Positions 25,831 through 49,116 of a DNA stretch of 64,000 nucleotides are shown piece after piece. Position numbers and translations under genes: made by a program. The DNA is from Centroberyx gerrardi. Lineage: Eukaryota; Chordata; Actinopteri; Beryciformes; Berycidae. Below the pieces are notes generated by a model. The model saw nothing but the letters and a program-made list of their open reading frames with translations. It was not told the DNA's origin and did no database searches. The stretch covers positions 24,382,980 through 24,446,979 of the forward strand of contig NC_136010.1 in assembly GCF_048128805.1 (NCBI RefSeq), given 5' to 3'. Numbering within the stretch: position 1 is the stretch's first letter; the number at the start of each line of letters is the position of its first letter.

Positions 25831-27240
25831 TTCTGTCTCCAGATGAGGACAAATTTACCAGGGTAGACACTTCCTGGCTAACAAAACACTGGGAGCCTCA
25901 ACACCTGCCAACCCAAACTATTCCTGGGGAGGGAACAGGACCACCAGCTCAGCAATAGCTACATGATAACCGTGCAATATTGTAAGGGTTTGCTTAATGA
26001 AGTTGTCCTCCCCCCTTGGGACGGAGGCACGTGTGCTGCATTCAGAGCCAGTAAGTAAGTCAGGCTATCCTATTGCTGTCTGTCAAGAGGTCAACAGAGG
26101 ACAGAGGGAGGCTTCCCAGGGGCGCCGACCTCTCCTACCAGGCATCGAGGTGGGGTCAGGGGTCAAACGCTGGCCGGTGCTTTTTCCCCGATGACCACGC
26201 ACTGCCGGGGACAACATATTTCTGTTTCTTAAGATCACTTAAGCCATTTTAACAGGCTCTTCATTGCATTGCATCAAAGAAAACTGGACTTTTTATTATG
26301 GGGTTGTAAATACAGTCACCCAACGGTTTTGTATTTCTCCAAAAAGGAAAGAAAAACTCAATGAAAATTGCCTCCTTAAGTTTAGATGAATGCAAAATAA
26401 ATGCATGAGCAAAGGAATTTTTCAGGTATTTTTAAGGGAAAGGGATATTTTATATATATTACAAAAAATATCTAACCTGCACATTTGCACAACCTGTTCA
26501 CTCTGTTAATTACTTTTTCCTTGAAGTGTGTCCTCTTTGAACTGCTGCCATAGATGGCAGCTGCCTATAATTTTAGACAATTTCCAACTTAGTGAGCAAA
26601 TATGGGAGGCGGCATTGTGCATACCATTGAGCTGATTTACATACAGATGCCAACTGAGGCCTGCTGGTAGGGGATGGGGGTGGTGGGAGGGTCTGCTGCA
26701 TGGAGGATGACTGCAGACACTTCATCAATCTTTTAGAGGTCCAAGTGTCAACTATATGTAACTTCACTATTCATAAAGAGAGCCATGGATGCAGTGAGAG
26801 TTTTAAATCTGTTAAACATAATATTTGATGGTATATCAATGGAATATCTATATATTTAATATCTAATGTATAGTGTGAATTGTTTCTACAGGATATGGAC
26901 ACCTTACTTTGAGTATCTATGTCCTCGATTATCAGGCATTGTTTTAAATTGAATAAGAGAGAAAATTTTGCATATAATATCTGAGCATTATCAAAGGCAG
27001 CAGAAGCAAATGTCAAGTAATAAAACTGGTGCAATGACCTTTTGAGTTGGATGTCTGAGTACCAAAACCTTTTCATATCAAGCCATTAAGACTTTTTAGA
27101 GCCTCATTTGTACTGTAAATTATCCGGACCAATGTGTATACATATATATAATGTCTGATTTTCATATATTCTTTCTCATTTTTAGAGTTGTCATGAACAA
27201 CAGCTGGACCAAGGAGGACTTTTCTCACTATACACATGCA
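25831..27240. other. Intergenic, nothing recognised
   Basis: AT-rich DNA with no family-like open frames and no RNA gene seen. Confidence 0.5.
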
Positions 27241-27254
27241 TACAGCGGACATAT

Positions 27255-27257
<3 letters not shown>

Positions 27258-27288
<31 letters not shown>

Positions 27289-27418
27289 ACACGAACACAC
27301 ACACATACAAAAAAAAAACACACTCACTCCTTCAGCAGCTTGTTGTTCAGTGGCCTGGAAATCATTGTGATAACTCCGCCCCTAAGTGTGAGCAGCCTTT
27401 GTTATTCTAATCAGGCTT

Positions 27419-27451
<33 letters not shown>
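27258..27451. repeat. (CA)n and (TG)n microsatellites
   Basis: A (CA)n tract at about 27258-27302 and a (TG)n tract at about 27423-27451 lie about 120 bp apart. Because CA and TG are complementary on one strand, they could pair with each other. Confidence 0.9.
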
Positions 27452-27455
<4 letters not shown>

Positions 27456-27984
27456 GTGTGCAGTTCAGCAAAAGTTGGCAACTATGCGACTCCCTATCTG
27501 GTCCCTTCCAGGGTGTGTGATTGGTTAGCCGGTCCAAAATGATATTGAACACGTTTGGATTTTAAGCTAATAGTTAATATGTTGGTAAATGTAATAAAAC
27601 ACTGTGTTCAGTGCCTCTTTGTGGCTCTGCATGCAATATAATGACTGCCATGTTCAACTAAAGTCAAGTATTATTTTAAAATGGATGGACTCTGATGTAT
27701 TTTTTACCTCTCTATCATATATAGCTTTAGGTGCACAAACACATATATTATAATTTAAGCACATATTTTAACGTGAAAAACATATTGTCATATTTTCAAA
27801 CAGTGTATTGTCATATAGTACATATTCTGCAGTCATTCTTTTCTTTGTCTCACTGCTGTAATCCAGACTTTTCCCCAACCTTCCCCTTCATACATTCTAC
27901 TTAACATGTTCTAGTTTAGTTGTGTATGTTTATACCCTCATTTGCTCTATTCTTATTATATTATTTTTTTTCTCTTTATAATCC

Positions 27985-28050
27985 TATTTTTCTTTGCTGT
28001 ATCCTTGCTGCTATACTGACCCAGTTTCCCCACAGGGATCAATAAAGTTT
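27985..28050 (+). repeat. 3' tail of a dispersed element (GGGATCAATAAAGT)
   Basis: CTGACCCAGTTTCCCC followed by GGGATCAATAAAGTTT is the typical 3' end of a common fish retroposon. A second, diverged tail is at 37955-38015 inside a myt1 intron. Confidence 0.5.
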
Positions 28051-28332
28051 AAAGTTGACGGCTCCAAACTCGAAATGCTTTTGCTGTTTGGGCCCTCAGA
28101 GCCTGGAATAGTTTTCCTGAATTTGTAACTTACTAAAAGTGCTATGGAAATAAAGTTATATTATAATAACAATAATAATACTGCCAATAGCCTACCTATT
28201 ACAATGATAATAATATATACTATCATGTTTTTCTTCTTTGAAATAAAAGTTTGTGTGAAAAGTCAAAGTGAAATGACCCCTCCCCCCTCTCTTTATTCAG
28301 CCTACTGCAGATGCCCTGGACAGTCAGGGGCC

Positions 28333-28335
<3 letters not shown>

Positions 28336-28375
<40 letters not shown>

Positions 28376-28393
28376 GGGTGGGGGGGGGGGGGG
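28336..28393 (+). repeat. (GT)n followed by a G homopolymer
   Basis: About 19 GT units (28336-28374) are followed by TGGGTG and a run of about 14 G (28380-28393). Such tracts can adopt Z-DNA and G-quadruplex forms and often carry sequencing-length errors. Confidence 0.9.
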
Positions 28394-28759
28394 TTATTAT
28401 CTGCCCTGCCATCTGTCATGGGGGGTTCAGGACCTGAGAAGATCTGTTAAGACACAGCATATGCTGTCCCTTCAGTCCCACACATCAACCACAGGGAAAA
28501 AGTTTCAACTTTAGCAGATAGAGTTGGAAATAGTTATCTATAGGCTGTATAGCTAAAGGCCTGTCCTGGACAATGGAGTTGGTTGACTGAATGAACCATG
28601 GTGACAGCTAATATACAAAAAAATTACAATAAATTATTATAATTATTATTATTAGGGTTAGGGTTGGGGTTATTATTATTACAGACAGAGGCACCTTTTC
28701 CTTTGTGCTTTGTGTTCAGTGGTTATTGTTGTGGACAGCTGGCAGTGTGCCCCGCTCTC

Positions 28760-28937
28760 ATTGGCTGATCTGGGAGCCAGGAACAAAGCTGTGCTCTGTG
28801 ATTGGCTGGTTTCGGAGCCAGTGGGAGGGCTGTGCTGTGTTATTGGCTGAGAAGTTTGTTCCAGAGTTGTGGAGGCTGAAGCTGGCAGCCAGACAGTTGG
28901 TCCAGAGCAGACATGAAGCTGTGGAAAACCTTCCTAG
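28760..28937 (+). promoter_or_regulatory. Triple ATTGGCTG module with a mini-ORF and splice donor
   Basis: The octamer ATTGGCTG begins at 28760, 28801 and 28842, exactly 41 bp apart. The flanks are partly repeated (GGGAGCCAGGAACAAAGCTG against CGGAGCCAGTGGGAGGGCTG). Downstream, an ATG at 28913 opens MKLWKTFL and runs into CTAG-GTGAGT, a good donor with its boundary after 28937. This looks like an NF-Y type promoter plus a first exon reading toward myt1. It may be an alternative myt1 5' exon or a separate transcript; no protein family is recognised. Confidence 0.45.
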
Positions 28938-29107
28938 GTGAGTCTCCTGTCTACCTGACAGACTGACATCCATTTACACTCAGCTTTACACACAGCGCTG
29001 CAGCAGCACTCAGTGCTGCTTGATGTTACATGGTCAACTTTTCCAGAGTCATGTCAGAAAACTTACCATTCTGGTTAGTTGTGACACTTCTACCACTTTA
29101 AAAAAAC

Positions 29108-30128
29108 AACAGTGATAATAATAATAGTAATAATAATAATAGGAAGAAGAAACCATTACTACTACTGCTGCTATTACTACTACTACTGATGCTGCTGCTA
29201 CTAATATTGCTACTACTACTACTACTACTACTATTACTACTGCTACTGTTACTACTACTGCTACTACTAGTAGTACTACTACTACTACTATCACTACTGC
29301 TACTATTACTACTGCTACTATTACTACTACTGTTACTACTACTACTGCTACTACTACTGTACTACTACTAGGCTACTGCTACTACTAATACTACTACTAC
29401 TGCTGCTGCTGCTGCTGTTACTGCTACTACTACTTCTACTACTACTGCTACTGCTAGCCTACTATTACTACTGCTACTACTACTATACTACTGCTGCTAC
29501 TACTACTATTACTACTGCTACTACTACTATACTACTGCTACTACTACTATACTACTGCTACTACCACTACTGTACCACTAGGCCAGTGGTTCTCAACGTG
29601 GGGTCCGGGGACCACCAGGGGTCCATGAGGGGGTTCCAGGGGGTCCTCAGCAAATTGATGAATTACCATTATTTCATTTACAAGAAGTTAACACAATTAG
29701 AGAATGTAGAAGAATGACTGTTTTGATCATAGTTTCACTGTTATCTCTCTGCCTACAATACAGATAGTCAAGGAATTCTGGACAAAATCATATCTAACAA
29801 TAAAAATATTCTCAGATTTGGGTCCACGAGAAAAAATATAATCAAATGGGGGTCTGTGGCCCTAATGTGTACTAAATTAGGGGGCCTTGATATGAAAAGG
29901 CTGAGAATCACTGCACTAGGCTACTAGGCTACTGCTACTACTACTGATACTACTACTGCTGCTGCAGCTGTTACTACTACTACTTTTACTACTACTGCTA
30001 CTACTACTACTAGGCTACTGCTAATACTATTACTACTACTACTATTACTATTACTACTGCTGCTAGTGCTGCTACTATTACTACTGCTACTACCACCATC
30101 ACCACTACTATTACTGCTAATATTAATA
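29108..30128. repeat. CTA/CTG trinucleotide array of about 1 kb, split by a hAT element
   Basis: This is an almost continuous array of CTA-type trinucleotides with CTG, TTA and CTT variants. The halves are about 29108-29583 and 29914-30128, and a 330-bp element sits between them. Open frames across it encode only poly-Leu, poly-Val or poly-Tyr and are not genes. Confidence 0.9.
29584..29913 (+). mobile_element. Non-autonomous hAT element with exact 8-bp target duplication
   Basis: The element begins CAGTGGTTCTCAACG and ends GCTGAGAATCACTG. These are inverted termini of the CAGTGGTTCTCAA hAT class. It is flanked on both sides by the identical octamer CACTAGGC (29576-29583 and 29914-29921). 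The length is 330 bp and there is no coding capacity. A sister copy in opposite orientation, with its own duplication, is at 58948-59281. Confidence 0.9.
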
Positions 30129-30199
30129 TGTCTGCCATACTGGTTAATTTCTACAACCGTTATAAAGTTTAACTGAGAGTCATAGGAGAAACCCTTGGT

Positions 30200-30960
30200 G
30201 TGCAGCCTGTGTTTGTCCCGGGGCTCCCTGTGTGTGTGTTTGACTGGCTGCTCTCCCTCCGTCCTCCAGCTGCTTAGCGGCTCTTTAAATATTCACATGA
30301 TGTGCTGTGTAGGCCTGTCACCGGCCCAAGCCTAGTCCTCCATTAGAGACATCAGAAACCTGCTGCAGGTCTGCCGTGGTCCTGCAGGGGGCAGTACAGC
30401 AGGCTTCTGTCCATGGTGCTGAAGGTCCGGCCGGCTCTGTCCTGGGTGCTGAACACCTCAGGGCGCTCGGCTCAGTCTGAGGCTGCTTTCACGGTCTTCT
30501 AGCGTGTTCTAGCGTATTGTAGTGTGTTTAAGTGTATTGTAGTCTATTGTAGCACATTGTAGTGCATCGCAGCGAGCGTCTATCTGTCAGCCCGGTGATG
30601 TCGGAGCGGAGGGGGAGGGGAGGGCACTAGTCTGAACGGAAGGTAAGGCATATTTCTCTCTGACAAAGACGATGAAAGCACACTTATTTATCGGTATTTT
30701 CTGAGGCTGCGGATCCATCCCCGCTGCTGCCGGCGGCTTTACGGTTGATTTGTGGCGGAGGAGGAGGGCTGTGATGAGGCGGAGGGACCGGGCCCGAGCA
30801 GGCGGAACATTCAGGACTGTCGGCAGCTTTTCTGTGGGCTTTTCCTCTCCAGGAGACTAATTTAACCCTGGTCTGAATCCGCGGACGGCCAGGCTTTTCA
30901 AACCGATTATTTCTCGTCTTGTCGGTCATTATTGTCGGCTGCTGCAATGGCGGCTCCAGT
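30200..30960 (+). promoter_or_regulatory. GC-rich region, candidate myt1 promoter and 5' exon
   Basis: CpG density rises here, in a GC-rich island-like stretch. At 30642 the sequence CGGAAG-GTAAGG is a good donor after a purine-rich block. The myt1 start codon sits directly at a splice acceptor (32050), so at least one upstream non-coding exon must exist. This donor and the one at 28937 are the two candidates I can see. Confidence 0.35.
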
Positions 30961-32049
30961 CAGTCTGATTAATACATTATAAACCTGGAAGCCGACGGCC
31001 TGTGTGTGTTTTCTGTTGCACCGCTGTGCCTGCTCAGGGAACAGAGAGGCCTCGTCCTGGTTAGTAGTCTGGCCTACATTTCTGCTGCTGCTGCTGCTGC
31101 CTCCGAAGGCATTACTCTACTTTCTGTATCAGCATGTTCATATTTGTGTAATGTTCAAGTCTGGAGACAATTTAGCTGCAGTCAGTACAGATCCAAACTG
31201 GTGATATGATGCTAAAGTGAGTCCTAGTGCTGCCATGGACTGCCATCATCCTTTCTAAAGTCACTTTAAACGGTGGAAATGGAAAAGCAGCCTCTTCATA
31301 TTGAATTAGGCTATAGGCTTGTCCTTGCCAAGCTCATTAACCAGACACTCAATACCAACAGAGTATATATTTACAATGACTGCAATTCTACCATTTTGTA
31401 CATGTATAGACCCTGTGAAGGAGAAGAAGAAGGCAATATTCCTTTAGGCCTCTATTTCAGTAGGAAATAGGAAAATTATTAAATAAATACTATAGCTTTT
31501 TTCTTTGTCCCCTATTTAGGGTGCAGATATTAGAATCCCATGTGCTGTGTCATCTTCAATTAATTTAATAACTGTGGTTCTCAAACATTTCTATGTCACA
31601 CACCCTCAATTAGACCCACATTAGACCACAGACTGACATTTGATTAGATTTAGTCCCTGAGAGCCATATTGGATGATTTGTTGTTGTTGATGTAGTGTTG
31701 AATTGTAGAACTGTCTATCGATCTGTTATCTCCCCAATAGCAAACTATTCCTCATTTTGGAAAAAAAGAATACTTTCTCATCAGCTAACAGGAAAAGTGA
31801 ATGAAAATAATGAATTATGCCTGTGTGTGTATGTGTGTGATCCGATAGAAAATGAGTTCAGAGGTCAACTGCTGAGCCAGAGGTGGACCAGGGGGGAGCC
31901 AATCAACAACTGGGAGAAGAGGAGCCTAAGAATCAAAGTAAGAACTGAAATGTGAAGTACAGATCCGTCATGTGAGATATTGCAGCGCTGCACTTCATCA
32001 CTTATGGATTCTATAGAAGTTAAGCCTCTCGTTGCCCTCTGTTATTCAG
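30961..32049. other. Probable myt1 5' intron, no coding exon recognised
   Basis: It contains CTG repeats near 31084-31100 and a truncated hAT-family fragment at about 31566-31690. Otherwise nothing recognisable. Confidence 0.45.
31566..31690 (-). mobile_element. Truncated relic of the CAGTGGTTCTCAA hAT family
   Basis: It starts TGTGGTTCTCAAAC and continues with TCAATTAGACCCACATT and ATTTGATTAGATTTAGTC. It aligns by eye with the 58948-59281 copy in the same relative order. The other end is missing. Confidence 0.55.
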
Positions 32050-44528
<12,479 letters not shown>

Positions 44529-45505
44529 GGTGTGAAGGAGGGCCACCGACATTCATCCCTTTCTTTCCAAACCCTTTAGATATGTGATTAATTCTTATCA
44601 TTTGGAGGCAAATTTGTCATCTGTTCTTTGCGTTTGTTTCCTGTTTGCATGTTGCTTTATGAAGGTATGGACGTGGACAGACTAGAGTATGGATGTAAAC
44701 TGTGTGCCCTAGCACACTGGAATAAAACTGTGTTGATGTAAGCAAGGGTATCTTAAGGTATACAGAGCAAAGCACCACTTATTACAAGGGTACAGAACAA
44801 AGTTAGAATGCAGTATACTGACTCGTATAGCCCAAGCTGACCAGATTCTCTTAGTTAGTGAACATATCCCATCTCCACTGAGTAATGTTGATAGTATCTA
44901 TGAGCATAGTGATGTTGCACTTCCAGGACTAGTTTGTAGATTCATTCTTACTATTGCTGTGTAACTATTTGAGTCCTTTGAAAATGTTGGTTTATTAATA
45001 TCTTATTTATTCATGTCTGCTGTATTATTTTTATTTTGGCCTATTTATTATTCATTATCTATTTATTGACTTTTTTATTTAAGAAGAATAATGCTACTTG
45101 AGATGTTTTTAAAATGGCAACCAAGAGAAGGGAATCATTTCCTCTGCATTGTTGAACAAGGGGGAAATATTTTAAGATATCAACTATGAATTGTTTTATA
45201 TATCTTATTATTTATTTGAAATACTGGGATCTTTTGTGCAAATATTTTGTAACTGAAAATTTTTTAATAATTTTCTAAAGATTTTTTTTGCTTTTGTTCA
45301 TATGATTTTCCTTTTTATTTCCACAAACTATTTTGAGACACCTGCAATGAACTGGGAATAATGTGCTGTACATATTTAGTATTTATTTGGTGATGAAGAA
45401 CAAAGTGATGGTGTATATTTATTTTGTATTGTCTATGTGTTAATGATGGCTGTGTATGGATTAGTCTTTAAGTTGCTCTTCAAATAAAGGATAACCCACA
45501 GTGAA
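44529..45505 (+). other. myt1: myt1 3' UTR with two AATAAA signals
   Basis: After the TGA at 44526-44528 the sequence becomes AT-rich. AATAAA occurs at 44721-44726 and at 45483-45488. The second follows many TATTTAT elements, typical of unstable regulatory-factor mRNAs. Two 3' ends are therefore possible. Confidence 0.65.
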
Positions 45506-46014
45506 CTTGTACTGTACTTGTAGTTGTATTTGAGTGATTTTTTAGTATTGACTCCTACTTTTACCTGGTATTACTTTTACATGTATGACTAGTGATTACA
45601 TTGAGCTCTCTCATTTACAGTAAAACAGTCATTCTGGACATAGCTTCCCATAACTGATGCTATAGCTTTGTTGTTGAGAAAAAAACATCCTCAAACCTTG
45701 GCTGGAATGTGACCCATCAAACTATTCACATGGACCACAGCAAGACCTGATTCTACTAAGATAGATCTACTAACATGGATCAACTAGCATGGATCTAGTG
45801 ACATGGATCAACTAGCATGCTGGTGCAACATTTGTCCAAACTGGACAAATGAACACGGGACGGCCGATAATTCATTAGAACTGAACTTGCGAAGATAAGG
45901 AGAACCAAAGCAAAGGCTGGACCATCAACCAACCCATCAGTATTGACTAGAACTGAAGTTTAGTTAACCATACCATAAGTAGTGACTAGGTCTAAGATCC
46001 CTTTTTCCAGGAGA
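45506..46014. other. Intergenic, short direct repeats only
   Basis: Variants of ACATGGATCAACTAGCATG recur between about 45772 and 45822. No gene recognised. Confidence 0.5.
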
Positions 46015-46300
46015 GAACCACGGTCTCACATTTGGAGGTGCTGGTCCTCATCCCAAACTGTTACAATGCAATCAGAGATCATGGTACAGAAGCCAAAGGA
46101 CGACATCATCTGCAAACAGCAATGTAATTCCACCTAACTGGACTCTCTCCTGTCCTGGAGAGTCCGGGATATCCAGCACCCTGATCTCCTGTTCATGAAT
46201 TTAGCAAACAGGAGGGGGGGCAACCTGCATCCTTGTCCTGCATCGGAGTCCAATGCCCACCTTGAATGAGCTTGACTTAATATGAAGAATGCGAACCTAG
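46015..46300 (-). mobile_element. Degenerate non-LTR retrotransposon reverse transcriptase fragment
   Basis: Read leftward, one frame gives LLFADDVVL (the F-A-D-D catalytic motif of reverse transcriptases). This is followed after a stop by GMRTSTSKCETVVL, the downstream AGMR-STSKSE motif of fish LINEs. Upstream, GCRLPPLLFAKFMNR resembles the GCPLSPLLF motif. Stops and frame shifts make it a dead relic. The clade is not decided. Confidence 0.7.
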
Positions 46301-48544
46301 CTCTCACTACATATAGACAGGATTAACAAAGTCCCATATCCCCTTGATTATCTTATCACACATAATATCTCAGACAACACAGATCATGATGAAACTCGGG
46401 GGAATGATGCATCTCACCCATTGTGTTTGAGTTTGGCTGTAGAATGAATGAGAAGGTGGAGCCGCCAAGAAAAACCAGCCCATATTGCCTAATTTGGTCA
46501 TGCAGCACGCCCGTTGTGTCCAGTCCCACCAATACATACAAATCTGATAAATGATCATTTTATTTGAATGTGATCTCCAGTTGATCAGCTGCCTTCATCT
46601 CTTCTAAGGAGAATACAGTAATGTTACCAAACATAGTTTACAGCATATTAAATACATACAAGGTGATTTAGTATAAAATGTCAGAGTACGTGTTGTTTTA
46701 CCACCATAAAAATATTTAGCTATATATATCACCATAAACCACTGTATGGCAGCAGTCCATGCAAACTAAGAGATGAAGAACCCAGAAGAGCATTCTCCCA
46801 TTGTGTGATATTACTGAAACTTATTTGCATACAAAGAGGATTATGGGACATTAAAATTGTGGTTAAAATGTGTGGGTTTAGAGTTTAACTTAAATATTCA
46901 CAATAATACAATTTCTACTTTTTATTGTACTGTTCAATAAAGAACAGAGAGCAGTTCAAGAGTCAATTTGTGCAAAATTACTTTTATAAAGCCATGACAA
47001 AGTTTCATAGTGTATAGTGGAGTGAAGTCTCACTTCTGGCTGAATAAATACAAAAAAATCATCATATGGGGGTAGGAGAAACAGAGGAAATTAAATTAGC
47101 TATTGTGAATATAATTCATTGAAGAAAAATGTTGTTAATTATGTATTCCTACATAGGTTGGCCTTGGTCAGCCTTCAGAACTTCTGCATTGACTTTAAGC
47201 CAAGGCCAGTTTTCACCCCTTGATCTCACCACTGTGGTCCAGTGTTCAAAATTACACTAATTAGCCAAAGATGGGTGCTACAATTACAGGTCAATATTAA
47301 AAAGGTTAGGTCATATCTCCCACACCGCAAGTTGGGATGACAAAAAATTTGCTCAACAAATTTGCCTTGAAAACCATCAATGTAGCAAACACCACAGTGG
47401 ATTTTCCAGCATTTTTTTGAAACATTTTTCCCATAAGGCTTTTTCATTTACTTTTTAGCCAAATGGGTGACTGCGTCATTTGTGGGAACATGTTTGCTGT
47501 TGCCTTGTTAAATTCTTCAATTTATTTATGCAAAAAGCAGGTAAGGTGTAGCTAGACAGGCTACAATCTTTGGGATTCAGCATCCACTGATAAACAGAAG
47601 CAAGTTTGTTTTTCTCCAAGAAGGGGAGTTGCAATGCATCTACTTTTGATGACAAATCACCAGTCTGCTGGTGATGACATTTTTTAATGCAAGGAGGATT
47701 ATGGGAATTATGATCAATGACTTACGTAAGTAAGTAAACTGTGGAAAAAGTCAATATGGTTAAGTGGGTACAGCCTAGGTTTCCAACCATACTGCATATC
47801 TCCATGTGACATCCTACCCAACACAATGCTGTAGTTTTACTGGTATAATGGATCTGCCCTCCAAAGGCAGATCTTTTGTGTATGTCATATCAACAAAAAT
47901 GACCATAAATGACATTAAATAATATACTAAGATTCACTTCTGTACCAACAGTACATTTCGTTGGGGTAGGAGACAAAAACAGATGAACTGAAGTTATGTT
48001 TTTCAGTTGGACTACTCAAACAGTTACTGCTCTTTGGCTTTGTTGGGTAGTATTGTTAACTTGATACCACTGTGTTGAGGTACAATATTTTCCTATGTTG
48101 AGGTGTCCCAGTGTTGTACAAATACTTTCTACTTTTGGATGTTGAATTCCTTCTTGATGTAAAAGCTAGATTAACCACCTGTGATATGAACCATGTTTGT
48201 TGGGAAAAAAATGGGTGCTGGGCTAATATACTCAATGAATGGAAGGAAAGCCAGTGTACTCTTAATCTGAAGAAGAAAACTGGCAGACATACACAGGTAT
48301 AAGATTGAGAGCAGTTTGAGCTCCACTTCGGTTCATAAAAGGCATCTTAGTTGAGGGAAGAAATAAATTGAACTTACTGGGGTGCAACAGAGAATGTTGC
48401 TGAGCTTGAAAAAAAAGGAAAGACTAAGCTAATCAGAAATATCTTTCAAATTTCAAATATCTACGCTGGGTGTGTAAAGCTCCTACTAGCATATCCAAAG
48501 AGAAAAAACAATCTCATTCCTGGGTGAAAAAAAAAAAAATATTT
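46301..48544. other. Intergenic between convergent myt1 and asxl1
   Basis: AT-rich, with no recognised gene or RNA. Around 46705-46770 lies a short dispersed repeat (TGGCAGCAGTCCAT) also found inverted at 58380-58445. Confidence 0.5.
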
Positions 48545-49116
48545 CACTGCTCAATTATCACTTTATTTGTTCATAATACTGTGCTTAACTGCAGAGTACA
48601 GACTTTACTTTAGGAGGAAAATGAAATGAGCCAAAACACAAACCAAGGAAACGATGTAATTTACTCATTTTAATGGTTAAAAAAATATTTCTTTGCGCAA
48701 AGAGACAAGAACAATACGTCCCTCCTTGCTGAGCAGAAGAGGGACCAAAACAATGATGGCCACCATTTTCAGACTCAAATGATGACAGGTGGATCAAGAT
48801 AAAGATGAGGTAAATGTTTTTGAGGAGAGAAAACAAAAGAAAAGGCACAATTTACAATCAATCATGCCCCAAATTCACAATAATAATAATAATAATAACA
48901 ATAATAACATAACATCAGTACAGCTTAAAAAAATCTGAAAATCTGCAACAACAAAAAATACAGACCAATTTTATTATACAAGGCAAAACTTTGCCTGTCA
49001 GGCGCCTCCCGTCTGCTCTAGCTAACCAAGGCTTCTGTACACTCCGGAGCCCCGCCAGTCCTGCTGCCTAATACTGTACAGGTTGTAGTTCTACAGCCTA
49101 GGGGGATTTCAACACA
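48545..49116 (-). other. asxl1: asxl1 3' UTR
   Basis: It runs from the asxl1 stop (49117-49119) leftward to a minus-strand AATAAA, seen as TTTATT at 48562-48567. An (AAT)n-type tract lies near 48880-48905. No coding exon seen. Confidence 0.6.

Noticed and set aside
28654-28672. TTAGGGTTAGGG-like text, also near 34950
   Set aside because: Only two or three units each; too short to call an interstitial telomeric block.
29049-29371. Poly-Leu and poly-Val open frames
   Set aside because: They are translations of the CTA trinucleotide array, with no splice signals or family resemblance.
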